Part shown: positions 11,661-21,894 of the stretch, in pieces
Position numbering within the stretch: position 1 is the stretch's first letter
Layout: the number at the start of each line of letters is the position of its first letter
Assembly: GCA_002778195.1 (NCBI GenBank)
Contig: PCDI01000007.1
Span: 1,310,576 to 1,374,575, forward strand
Reading direction: 5' to 3'
DNA length: 64,000 bases
Origin: Raffaelea ambrosiae
Lineage: Eukaryota > Ascomycota > Sordariomycetes > Ophiostomatales > Ophiostomataceae
The notes under the pieces: generated by a model
What the model saw: the letters and a program-made list of their open reading frames with translations, nothing else
What the model was told of the DNA's origin: nothing
Databases searched by the model: none
Translations under genes and position numbers: made by a program

Positions 11661-13253
11661 TCAGGAAAGGGTAGGGAAGGGGAGGTGCGGAACACTTGTT
11701 CCACCCCTGTGTATGCCCAGAAAAGAGCAACTACTCTTTGTTGTGTTATGTGGGTGTTCTCTGTTTGTGCTTTTACTTCGTCTTGTGCTTCCGTCCCGAC
11801 TCCTTCGAAGCGTGCTCCGTCTGCTGCTGCTGCTGCTGCAGACGCGCGCTCGCCACGCGGGCACTCCGTCGGCGCGGTCGGTCCTCCTCCCGGACCACGT
11901 GGCCCGGGTACTGACTCGCCATGATGGAGCCGTAGTCCCAAGCCTGTCCGTGCGACCGGGTGTGGAAGCCCGAGCCGAGGGTGTGCTGGGCTGGGCCGAC
12001 GCACGCTGGGACCGGGTGGAACGACCAGACGGCTGGGCCGACGCAGCCTGGCCCCGGGTCGAGCGACTCGAAGGTTGGGTCGAGGCCGACGGCTGGGATG
12101 CCAGCGCTTGCTGGGACGGTTGCCGGTTCCGCGTGGATCGACGGAGCGGCTGCTGCTGCTGAGGAGCCGGTCGCCGCGTGGACCGCGTGGACCGGCGAGG
12201 CGGAGGCGAAGCTGGAGCCGGAGCCGGAGCTGGAGCTGGAGCCGGAGCCGGTGGAGGAGGTGGTGGTGGTCGGTCCTCGTGCCGACGGAACAAGCGAGGA
12301 ACAAAGTCGAACGGCTCCGAGCCGCACTCGCGAGGATCGTAGCGCGCAGCAGCAGCTCCCGCAGGCGCTGGCGCTGGCCGCCGCCGGTGGACAGGTTCCG
12401 AAGACAGGCGAGTAGGAGGGGCTTGCGCTCGAGCCAGGAAGCGAGCCGAGGCAGAGGAAGGAGGAGGGGGGGGGGGAGCAGGAGTGGCAGCCGCACCCAG
12501 CTCTGCCTGCGCCTGCTGGGCCTGCGCCCGTGCCTCTTGAACCGCCGTTGCCTGGGCCCGGCCACGCGGGGGACGTCCCCGTCGTCGAGGCTGGCCTCCC
12601 GCTTGGGACTCGACCTGCACTTGAGTCGACGACGACGACGATGACGACGGTTTCTGGGCCTGGTTCTGGCTCTGGTTTTGGCTCTGGTTCTGGTTCTGGC
12701 TCTGGGCCGCCGCCTGCTGTGCTAAGGATTCCCCCGTTCGCATCGCCGCGTCTTCCCGCTGCCACAAAGGCATCAAGTCCTGCACTTGCGGACTGTTCTG
12801 GTACGATTCCTCGGCGTGCTGCCGCACTTCCTGCTCCACCTGCTTCTCCGGCTGCTGCTCATGCGTGAGGGGCGGAGGAGAAGGCGGTCCAAAGTATTGG
12901 CCAGTCGACCGGGGGGCCATGATGACGCCGGGAGCCGCACCGCTCATATAGATGGTGGTGTGTTCTGGACCACCGAAAATTTCGGAATCGTACGGATCGC
13001 CGGCCGCGGCGTCTTCCTCGGCACTGCCGGTGGCCTGCTCGTAACCATGGGAGCCCTGGAAGCCCTGAAAGCCCTGGAAGCCCTGGTGGTGGTTCCCAGA
13101 GTACCCATGGAGCTCATGACCAGCGCCGTTGCTGGACGGCCCCGCGGTGCCGTTGTTATCGTTGCTACCGACACCTGCATCCTCGACACCCTCGCTGGCC
13201 ATGGAAAAATCAAAGAATTCTTCCAGGTCGTCTTGGGGGCTGTTGGGTGCCAT
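11661..13253 (-). CDS. low-complexity protein with AT-hook-like motif
   Basis: A single exon from the ATG at 13253 (context CAACCATGG) encodes up to 530 residues. An in-frame extension upstream to 13316 would begin with TTG, so it is not used. The N-terminus is acidic (DDLEEFFDF), then come a GFQG repeat, a Gln/Asn stretch (SQNQNQ), a basic AT-hook-like core RRRGRPPRGR, Pro/Ala runs and several RSTRS repeats. It looks like an intrinsically disordered, DNA-associated nuclear protein, but I cannot assign a family. The 3' end is uncertain: past about 11960 this frame turns Ser/Arg-rich and unconvincing, while the neighbouring frame, ending at 11773, reads as a sensible basic C-terminus with a Gln run. 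An undetected intron or an indel is possible. Confidence 0.6.
   Translation of the reverse strand: MAPNSPQDDLEEFFDFSMASEGVEDAGVGSNDNNGTAGPSSNGAGHELHGYSGNHHQGFQGFQGFQGSHGYEQATGSAEEDAAAGDPYDSEIFGGPEHTTIYMSGAAPGVIMAPRSTGQYFGPPSPPPLTHEQQPEKQVEQEVRQHAEESYQNSPQVQDLMPLWQREDAAMRTGESLAQQAAAQSQNQNQSQNQSQNQAQKPSSSSSSSTQVQVESQAGGQPRRRGRPPRGRAQATAVQEARAQAQQAQAELGAAATPAPPPPPPSSASARFLARAQAPPTRLSSEPVHRRRPAPAPAGAAAARYDPRECGSEPFDFVPRLFRRHEDRPPPPPPPAPAPAPAPAPAPASPPPRRSTRSTRRPAPQQQQPLRRSTRNRQPSQQALASQPSASTQPSSRSTRGQAASAQPSGRSTRSQRASAQPSTPSARASTPGRTDRLGTTAPSWRVSTRATWSGRRTDRADGVPAWRARVCSSSSSRRSTLRRSRDGSTRRSKSTNREHPHNTTKSSCSFLGIHRGGTSVPHLPFPTLS
12655..12712. repeat. imperfect GGTTCTGGCTCT hexamer array inside the coding region
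   Basis: Tandem GGTTCTG and GCTCTG units encode the Ser-Gln-Asn-Gln run of the AT-hook-like protein on the minus strand. Such arrays change length easily, so this segment may be polymorphic between strains. Confidence 0.7.
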
Positions 13254-14638
13254 GGTTGCTGTCGGGGGGTGTCTGTGTGTGCGGTAGTTAGCGGTGCTGC
13301 TGTCAGCTGATAACAATTACCTAGGACTGTTGGTATACTGTGAACTGCCGGTGTTTGTTAACGCGGAGTCTGCAAGGACCGCTTGCTTGTGATGTGTGTG
13401 TGTCTGTGTTTGTTAGTCGAACATTCACCAAGATAGACGCCATCGCTTCCCCTTAAATATACTCAGGGCATTCGATCTCATGAAACGGTTCACGATCCAT
13501 TGGGGCAATAAACGGCAGGGCAGTTCACGATGAACAGGACAAGGCTCATGTCCGCGCAGCAGTTTCAACAACCAAGTCGAACAATGCCATACAGCCCTCA
13601 TCCAGCCCTCATCCAGTCATATGTGCTTTGTTCAGACATGTAGTCCCCTTCCCATCTTTATTCGATTGTGACTTTGGGTTTCTCAGCTTCGGGTCCCTGG
13701 GTTCGCTTGACTTGTTCGGTTGCAATATTTGGCAAATATTTGGCAATCATTACTTTTTTTCCCTCTTGTCAGACAAATTCCATCCATTTATTTTCCCCCC
13801 TGAACAAAAGAGAACTAAACAGCAGGTAGTAGTAGGTATGAAAAAAAAAAAAAAGGAAACTGTGCCAAGAATAATATGACCAAGAAATGAAAGAACAGAC
13901 AGTAATAACAAAGAAAATCAGGATAAAGCAAAACGCTGCTCGGCGAGTCAGCTGGCAAAAAAAAACTCCGGTATTGTCCATAGCCGTAGACAGAAACAAA
14001 ATGGGGTTGAACAAAGGGGGCACGCTGCACTGCCCGCCATCACTTCCCAATCAACTTTGTTTTCAAAAGAACAGAAAAAAAAGTTTTGGCAGCCCATGCC
14101 GTCGCCGCATTCCAGGCCTTTGTCCATAGTCAGACTTCGTCTGCGGGCTGAGGAGGTGTTGTCGAGCGTCTGCCTTTCACTGACAACATCCGCAATCCCA
14201 GAACAAAGAACGCTTGGCAGCAAAGCAAGTACCCAGTTTCTTGAGAACAAGCGAAGCTGTGTGGTGCCTCTTTTTCTCTCCCCCCCCCCCCCCTTTCACA
14301 AAGAAGGTGGCGACAATTCCCTCAATCGCCCCCTTCCAGCCCCCATAGCTTTCCGAGCCCGGTCTTTCTATCGTCATCCCCCTCCAATTTTTTTCGTAGT
14401 TGTCGACCATGCATCCAGGCTGTATATCCGCAAGGCTTTCTTCTCTCTCTGTCCACAGTGCCTCTCCTCTTCTGGTCCATGTACTGCTGCTTGGACAATC
14501 CCGGTGGGGTTCTCTCCTTCTGGATTGTCCAACAAGCAGACTGAGCGAACCCAAATCAAATAGCAAACAAAGCAAACGCTTTATTATCCGTCTCACCCAT
14601 CGTCCCTTTGAGCTGCATCGCGTCGGCAAAGCGTCGCC
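13254..14638. other. non-coding spacer upstream of the AT-hook-like gene and downstream of RAS
   Basis: This block holds the 5' flank of the minus-strand AT-hook-like gene on its left and the 3' flank of RAS on its right. A duplicated CAGCCCTCATC occurs near 13595-13615. Poly-A and poly-C tracts occur around 13840 and 14280. I see no coding region. Confidence 0.6.
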
Positions 14639-15828
14639 TCACATCAAGATGCACTTGGCGCAGCACCCTGCTTCTGTCTCGTTGTCGGCAACCTCGAGCT
14701 TGTTGGTCGGTCCGCCCACGTTGGATGTGCCGCTGCCGGTCGAGTAGCCCTGGACTTCCCGGTTGTACCGTCTGATTTCGCGGACGATTTCGTAGAAAGC
14801 ATCGTCAACGTTGATGCGTGACTTGGCCGACGTCTCGATGAACTTGCAGCCGAACGACCTTGCAAGAGCTTGACCCTCTGTAGAAAATTTTGGTCAGCTT
14901 ATTGATTTGGTCCTTTCTTCCACGAGTCCAGCCGTAGGCCGGTAGGCCGGTGTCTCTGCTCCTTTGGTGTCCCTTTTCCCGCCATGTTTCTGCCTTACCT
15001 TGTTGGGTGACTTCCCGCTCGCTCTCAAGATCGCACTTGTTGCCCACCACAACCATGGGGAAGTAGTCCTTGTCCTTCACCCTCAGAATCTGCTGCTGGA
15101 AGGTGGTGATTTCCTCGAAGCTCTGCCGTGATGTGATTGAGTAGACCAGCAGGAAACCTTCGCCTGTCCGCATGTACTGCTCCCGCATCGCCGAGTATTC
15201 TTCTTGGCCGGCGGTATCCAGCACGTCGAGCAAGGCAACCTCATTATCGATGACGCACTGCTTCCGGTACGAGTCTAGAAAAGAGAGAGCCGCCCGGTCA
15301 GCATGATGAGCTTTCGCGTAGGTGTGCATGTAGAGAGAAAGTAGAGAGATGCAGATATCCAGCCTGCCACATAGGCCGACAGACTAGCAGCAGGCGAAAT
15401 AGACATAATGGTAAGCAGAACGGCGAACGCACCTTCGATTGTTGGGTCGTACTCGTCGACGAAGTGGCTCTGGATCAGCTGGATGGTCAGGCAAGATTTG
15501 CCGACACCACCGCCGCCGACGACGACCAGCTTGTATTCTCGTAGGAACTAAACGATTCGCAAAAAGGCGCCCGTTAGCCGATCAAGATTCCATGACAATT
15601 GTGGTTTTGAGCCTTCCAGTCTGCCGGTCCAGCGCGTTATCATGGCGCCATCGGTCCAGATAAGATGGTAAGCTGGGCTCGGATGTGCCGACAGCTTTCG
15701 CAGCTCCGACAAGCTGTCTGCGTGAGACAACCGGATAAGGGGGCGGCGAACGAGCGAGCTTCATCGAAACCTAGAGTCGCAACGACAGACCGTGCACGCG
15801 AAGAGATTGAGCCTACCTTGGTTGACAT
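14639..15828 (-). CDS. rasA: Ras GTPase (RasA/Ras1 type)
   Basis: Four exons, 15817-15828, 15433-15547, 14999-15274 and 14639-14877, give exactly 213 residues, the usual RasA length. The first exon codes only for MSTK. The protein starts MSTKFLREYKLVVVG and has the P-loop GGGGVGKS (residues 15-22), the effector loop YDPTIEDSY, the switch II DTAGQEEYS, NKCD and ETSAK guanine-binding motifs, and a C-terminal CILM CaaX box with Cys206/207 next to it for palmitoylation. Gly17 and Gln66, the positions equal to human G12 and Q61, are wild type. It is a membrane-anchored switch acting upstream of cAMP and MAPK signalling, controlling growth and morphogenesis. All splice sites are GT-AG. The 5' flank is CT-rich on the coding strand. 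Confidence 0.97.
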
Positions 15829-18800
15829 GTTGAGAGTATTCTGATTTGGATCGAGTACTTGGCGCACCCGATTCTGAGATGAGGATTAGGGGGGAGAAAG
15901 AGCGATTTGTTTGTTCGTAGACGCAGCGGTGGGAGAGAGGAGAGCGTAGACGGCGCGCGAAGCGTAGAGAAAGGCGTCGAGGTGATGGGGTTGGTAGATG
16001 AAATACCAAGAAAGAGCCACCGAGAAGAAGAAAAAAACACTGCTTTTCTTTTTGGCTCTTGCGAGAAGACAACGGCTGAGGAGCAACAAGAAGGGAGGTG
16101 GGAAAAAAAGGGCAAACGAGCCGTCGAAGAAGCGAAGGAACAGGAAGAGACAGTCGCTGCGGTCGGGAGAGGTGCTCAGGGCGAAAGCAAGTCGGGTATA
16201 CTGCGAGTTCAATTGTCGTGGATGATCAAGGGACGCGACGGGAAGGAGGAAGGGGGAGAGAGAGAAAGAGGAAAAGAGCAGTGGCCGGGACAGACGTCTG
16301 GGTCTTGAGGGCTCTATTTCTCAGGAGACCAAAATAATGGGTTTCCAGGCTATGGGGAGATTCGCCGGGTCCGGGTGTGGTGGCCGTGGGTCAAGGTCCC
16401 CTATACGTAGTTTGGACTAGCCGATCGATCAATGGTGTTCGATAGTGCTGTCGCGTTTCTCCCTGGAGAGTAGCAGCACTATGTGTCCCCGGGCCAAGAG
16501 GAGTACCCGTAGTGAGCTCAGTGGGCGTCCGTATCCCTGGGCTCTGGGGGCCGTCACTGTTGGTGTTTATTTTGTGTGTTTTTTTTTCTGCAGGCTGGCG
16601 CAAGGGGGTGGCCGAGGGGACGGACGTTGTGGGCGTTGGCAGGCGATCAAAGTGGGTTTCTGATATTTCAGAGGCAACTTGAAGGCTGGGAACGCTCAAA
16701 GAAGACTTTTTTTCGGTGGCTTTGGGGCCTTTGGGACCTTTGGGACCACAGCAGCAGAGGTAGCAGCCTGCCTAGGCGTAGTCGGTGTGGAGAATGGGTC
16801 ACTGAACGTTAAAGCAGCGCTTGCCAGTGCCAACAGGGGGTCGGCGAATTTACAGGTTGGTCGAGGGATAGAAAGGCTGACAGGACGGACAGGTCCAGGT
16901 CTTTTTCTTTTCCTTTTTTGCGACAATACGGATGATGCGAGGGGGTTGTTTGGCGGAAGAGGAAAGCAACACAAAAAATGGGAAATAAAAATGGGAAAAA
17001 GGAAATAAGAAACGACATGCGTTCCCCAATAGAAATAGCAGGAGGAAGGAATGAAGACAGACTGGAAAGGGGGGGCAAAGGAAACTACGAGAAAATAATA
17101 GGGAGTCGCAAAATACTATGTAAAACAAAAAATTAAAAAAGGAAAGAGCAGGGGGCGGCGCCAAAGAGGGCAGCAGCGCCAGAACACGCACGCAAGGGTG
17201 GCCGCTGCAGGTTCGTGGTGGGTGGTGAAGGGGCGGGATTGGTGTGGTAGCAACTATCAAGCGCTGGCCTTGCAGGAGACCCGTCTGCCAGCGAACGAGA
17301 AGGGCGAGAAGGGAAGCAGCGACCTGTGGAGAGGTGACGGGCTACGGCGCGCGGTCACGAAGGTCAGAGATGGAAAGAACCACCTCCCTGCACCTTCCCT
17401 TTGCTTGCCCGCACCTGGCCACCCACACCACACACCCACCCACACCCGCTGCAACCGTGGAGCTTCTGAAGTTCCTGCGGGCAGGAGCGATTGAAGTAGC
17501 CAACCGCCGCCAGCTCTCAAACAGGTCAAAGAGAAGCGCCACCGTGACGACGGTGGGGCCACACTGTACGCTGGCGCCGCCTGTCTTGCCTGTCAAAGCA
17601 GTAGGTAATTTATTGCGTTTATGTAGGGGCTTTTTTTGGTAGACCTTTTCTGTCCCCTTGCTGCGTGCAACTGACGTTGTGATGTTCCGAGAAAGAGCCC
17701 GGCATGAGCGCTTCCAGCTCTCTTTCCAACGGCCTTCGTATCTTGCCCCGTGGCACGGCCCAGAAGAGGTGCGCGCACTCGCAGCGTGCGTCGGTCTTTA
17801 TCTACTCTGCTTCGAAGGTCCGGGCGTTAAGAGACGTCCAGAGAGTGGCCAGTTTGGTGCTTTAAGCATGCTTCTAGCTAAAAGGTACTTGCGCGCAACC
17901 TCGGCTAGAGGCAAGTTTGGTGGCAAAGCAGGGTCCTGGCCAAGTCGCTATCGTCTCTTTCGCCCCAAAGAGGGGAGCGCTGTAACACTGTGCGGCTACG
18001 GTGTCCGGAAAGAGCTTTACTATGCAGTGGGGTGGTTGGGAAAGAGCGACTGTGGGCTTTCCACCTGGGGTTTGAATAGTGAAAGTGGCTTCCTTTTGTA
18101 TTATGGCACTCTTAATACGGTGGTGTATCTTACCGTGTATTACACTATTACTATATATATTAGACGCCCCAAGCTCGCCTCACGCTTTCGAGGCCATGCT
18201 TTTATGGCTCTGTGCGTTTCCGGGTAGCGGCTAGTTGCCACGCAGCATCCACAAGGTACAAAGCAGTGATCCTCTTCACCATGCACGAGTATTATGTCCA
18301 GGAAGAGCATGGGTCGGGGTCCTGTCCTGGTGTTGCCCCTGTCAGGCAGGAAGCAGGAAATCTTGGTTCGGGCGGACCTGGCCAGGAACCAAAGTGAGGG
18401 ATATGAGATGAACAAGACAACAGAGAGAAAGCACAAGAACGAAACACAGGAAAAACTCTCAGGAACAATGCGCAAGGCCAGTCTTTTTAGCCCTGCATGC
18501 TGCAGGTGCAGATGCACTTCTGCACCCACTTCTGCACGCGCCTCTGGAACCATTCTCTGTTCGCCTCTTTTTGGCGTTTGCCTCTGGCTTAGTTTGCTTG
18601 GCCGGTCTCTTTTTGGCGGGTGCTCTTTGTTTTTCCTTGCCGTGCTTTCTTTGTTTCGGGGTCCTGCAGGATTGCCTGCTCGTTTTGGTGTTCGCTGCCA
18701 CGGCGGCAGATGGGGCCGATAAGGCGGAACAAGACGCAAGACAAGGCCGTGGGAGAAGCGAGACATCCAGCCAGGCCCTTGGGAATAGGCTTCCCGACGA

Positions 18801-21345
18801 TGATATAACGGACGTTGGTTGACCAAATAAAAAGAGTCCACTTAGCTACAAAGTAGACATAGCATCTGCAAGCACTAAAAAAGGGCAGAGACTAAAGAGC
18901 TAAAATACTGGACGACAGGAAAACTAATAGGAGGAGCACTAGAGAGAAAGCCCTACAGGAGCCAGAATGCAAAGTACATACTCGTAGTATCTTGCGTAGT
19001 CTTCCTCTGTCCCAGCCTCGTTTTGGCAAAATGCTACATAGTACTTGCTTTAGCCAACACCGGAGAATCGATAGTTAGTAGGCATAGGACACCCACATGC
19101 CACACACACGCGCGCACACGCAATCTTTGGAGAATGGCATATCTGACAAGTCTGACATTCAGGAATTTGACAGGCGCCCCCAGCGTATTTCAATTTCTGC
19201 AACCTGCAAGCGACACTCGTACGGGCAATGCGTCGTGCCCGTCCCCATTGGTCAAAAGTCAAAGCACACATTGTCTGAGCAAAAAAAAAAAAAAAAAAGG
19301 ATGACAGCCGTTGGCTCGACGTTTTTGTGCTAATATTCGTACCCGCACGCTCTACTCGTAGGCGCTCAGCGACGACAGTGGGGGCCGACGGATCCTTCAC
19401 TTCTTGCTGTCATATTTGAGCAGCGCCAGGACGCTTGGGGGGTGCTTCAGGACGCTCCGGGACACTCTGGAAGAGACGCCCCAGCGCTGTGAACTGGCTC
19501 GAGCGCCAGGACCCTTTTTTCCCGAGATTGCGACCTACGATACTGTGTGGCATCTGTCCCGGTAGTCGGTGACATCTGGTGGATATCTGGGCATCCCGTA
19601 GCTGTCTGGTGGGACATCTTGGGGTTCGGAAAGGCATCGTGGCATCGCCAAGCACTGGGTAGCCTTTTCCAATTTCAAGTACTCCCCCAAAGTGGTAACC
19701 AGGGCATCGATTACTGGCCGAAGACAAGCCGCATCGATGCTGTCCAATCTTACTACTATGTACTATGTGTGTGTGTGTGTGTGTGTGCCGGGCAGCAAGG
19801 AGGCCGGAAACTAGAACAAGCTCCGGCTGGCGATTGTCAACAGTTAGAAGACGCGCCATAAAAATGATCAATCAGGAAAACAGATGGGAAAGTCGTTTCC
19901 ACTGGGAAACACTTTTCCTGTCTCCCAAAGCACGGGAAGCTAACACAGAAGCGGGAACCAGACACTGTGGACCTCCTAGACTGGCTGCCAAGCTACCGCT
20001 TGTATCTCGTGGTGTACGAGTACTATGTAATTCCACTTTGCTGGCGTAATGTCCAAGCTCAAAGAGATTCATTCAAAAAATAAAAAACGCCCCAAGAAAC
20101 TGGATGGGCAACCTCGTTTTGTCCGCCGTTTCCGCCAGAAGCAGGGTTGGGTAAATGAAACGGCGGGAATATGAACAGGAAAAAAAAACTTTCTAGAACA
20201 AAAAGAAAAGAGAATGGTGTGATTGGAAATAAGTAAAATCAAAGTGTTCATTTTACTTTTCAGGGGGAGTGTGGAAGCTTTGACAGGCTGAGATTACGCT
20301 ACAACATTTGGTGTAAGTCAAAAAATCCAGTCGCAGAAACGGACACTGAAAAAATATGAAGAAAGGAAACTCCGGAATACACAGAAGAAGCGACGGGCTC
20401 GTCTTTGTAAGATATCACGTAACGCGCCCTTATCCTGGCCTCTTTGACTTTTCCTGTTTTCCTCGTCCAACTTTGGCAACAGGGTACAAGGTACTATGGC
20501 AGATACTCGGAATCAAGGTGCAATCCTCTGCCCTAGTTACACTGCTGTCGAGCAATCCAAGCAACAGCCTTGCAGGACCACACAGAGAGAGATAAGCAGG
20601 GTACCCCCCTGGCTGCAGAAGGAAGGGAAGCCAAAACACACTAAAAACGACACCTCGAAGGGGGGGGGCGGTTGTGCGTTTGTGTGTGTGGGCTCGGTCT
20701 ACGAGTCTTTGGTTCGGCGACGACGGGCAAGGGAAGAGGAAGAGGGGGATGAGAGGGAAGCAGGGGAGCCACGAGAAAGGGAGGCATGGAGTAGCAGGGG
20801 GTGTTTGGTGTGCCTGCCACTTGGTGTGTTTGATCTGTTTGGTCTGTTTGCTCAACCTTGATTCTATCCGCGTGTTTGGCTGTTGCGCAGCAGAGGCCAG
20901 CCTGTTCCCAATGCGGCGTAGAACCTTGTCTGAACGAAGCAGGTGAAACGGCACCGCACCATGCGCCCCCCCTTTGTGGAGGGTATGAGCGACAAACTGT
21001 TCTTTGCCGTGCAATCGTCCAGAGACTACTATCACAGGCAAGCCAAGAAAAACCCACCTCACCAACAGCCCGGCCAAAGAAGATAATTGATCAGCGCAAA
21101 GAGAAGGAAAAGAGAAGAAGACGTTTTGTGTTGTTGGTCCCAAGGAAAGAAAAGCGACAAAAGGGGGGGAAAAAAGCTTGACGGGCATGCCGCGCATGAC
21201 GCTTTCGGCACGACGCGTGGGGGAAAAGATCGAAATACTACGAGTATGAATAATATGGGACCAGAGAATATGAGCCGGGGGGGACAGCCAGCTAGAAGAC
21301 ACCGTGAAGAACGTGGAACGGAACGAAGGGTAAGGGAGTACTACC
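15829..21345. other. second gene-poor block
   Basis: About 5.5 kb without a supportable gene. The first 500 bases are the RAS promoter (C/T-rich on the minus strand). The rest has A/G homopolymer tracts, a GT microsatellite near 19765-19787 and four exact TACATAGT-type 8-mers. A minus-strand frame stays open from an ATG near 21347 to 20430 (about 305 codons), but its product is Leu/Pro/Ser/His-rich with no recognisable motif. I list that as a finding rather than as a gene. A frame at 17658-18227 (+) is also open but equally featureless. Confidence 0.6.
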
Positions 21346-21585
21346 ATGCATGTAGACACTCGTTCCAAGGCTTCGTTGAGACCCACGTGGTTTTTGGATG
21401 ACAACAATGTATTGCATCACAACGGGAAAGACGTGACCGAGGGCGTATCAGACGAGGAAAGATGCCGTAGACGCAAGGCCGGGCTGGGTCTGACCCTTTT
21501 CGGCCTGGCTTCAGGGCTCTCTGGCACCTATGCTCTTTGTTGGATGCTTGACAAATATGCTGCAGAGGCGTATCACAAAAAGTAA
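21346..21585 (+). CDS. small single-pass membrane protein candidate (79 aa)
   Basis: An intact 79-codon frame begins at an ATG with A at -3 and ends in TAA. The predicted protein has a polar N-terminal half (WFLDDNN, HHNGKDVTEG), a basic cluster CRRRKAG, one hydrophobic segment of about 20 residues (GLGLTLFGLASGLSGTYAL), and a charged tail ending in YHKK. A basic flank before a single helix and a short hydrophilic tail is typical of real small membrane proteins of mitochondria or ER. The KK near the end is reminiscent of an ER-retrieval signal. I do not recognise the family. It converges with the molybdopterin-binding gene. It may be a complete small gene or the last exon of a larger one. Confidence 0.4.
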   Translation: MHVDTRSKASLRPTWFLDDNNVLHHNGKDVTEGVSDEERCRRRKAGLGLTLFGLASGLSGTYALCWMLDKYAAEAYHKK

Positions 21586-21894
21586 AATGAAGAACGCAGA
21601 TTTTGCGGTATTATATCGTCGTAGCCTCGGCCAGGCCGAAGCCAGCACACCCTCCCTTGGGCGGTGCATTGCGTGACGACCCCCACGAGGCTGCTTCTAT
21701 CCAGATGATCTTAGATGGACCGCTCGTTTTGGCCAGCTCTCGTCTTTCTGCGACCCTTGCGACATCTGTCCGCTTGTTTTTCTTCTTTGTATTTTCCGCA
21801 GCTCGTCGCTGCACGTGTTTTCGGTGTCGGTCTCCACCAGCTCAATGTGCACACCGAAACAGCATCGTCGGCAGACTCTTCTGGTCTCTTTTTT
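21586..21894. other. 3' flanks between convergent genes
   Basis: A 309-bp spacer between the stop of the small membrane ORF and the stop of the molybdopterin-binding gene. I see no feature beyond likely 3' untranslated sequence. Confidence 0.5.

Noticed and set aside
13254..13316. A 21-residue extension of the AT-hook-like protein
   Set aside because: It would start with TTG; the ATG at 13253 has a good context.
17658..18227. A 189-codon + strand frame in the gene-poor block
   Set aside because: No recognisable motif, no splice signals and no flanking support; composition does not resemble neighbouring genes.
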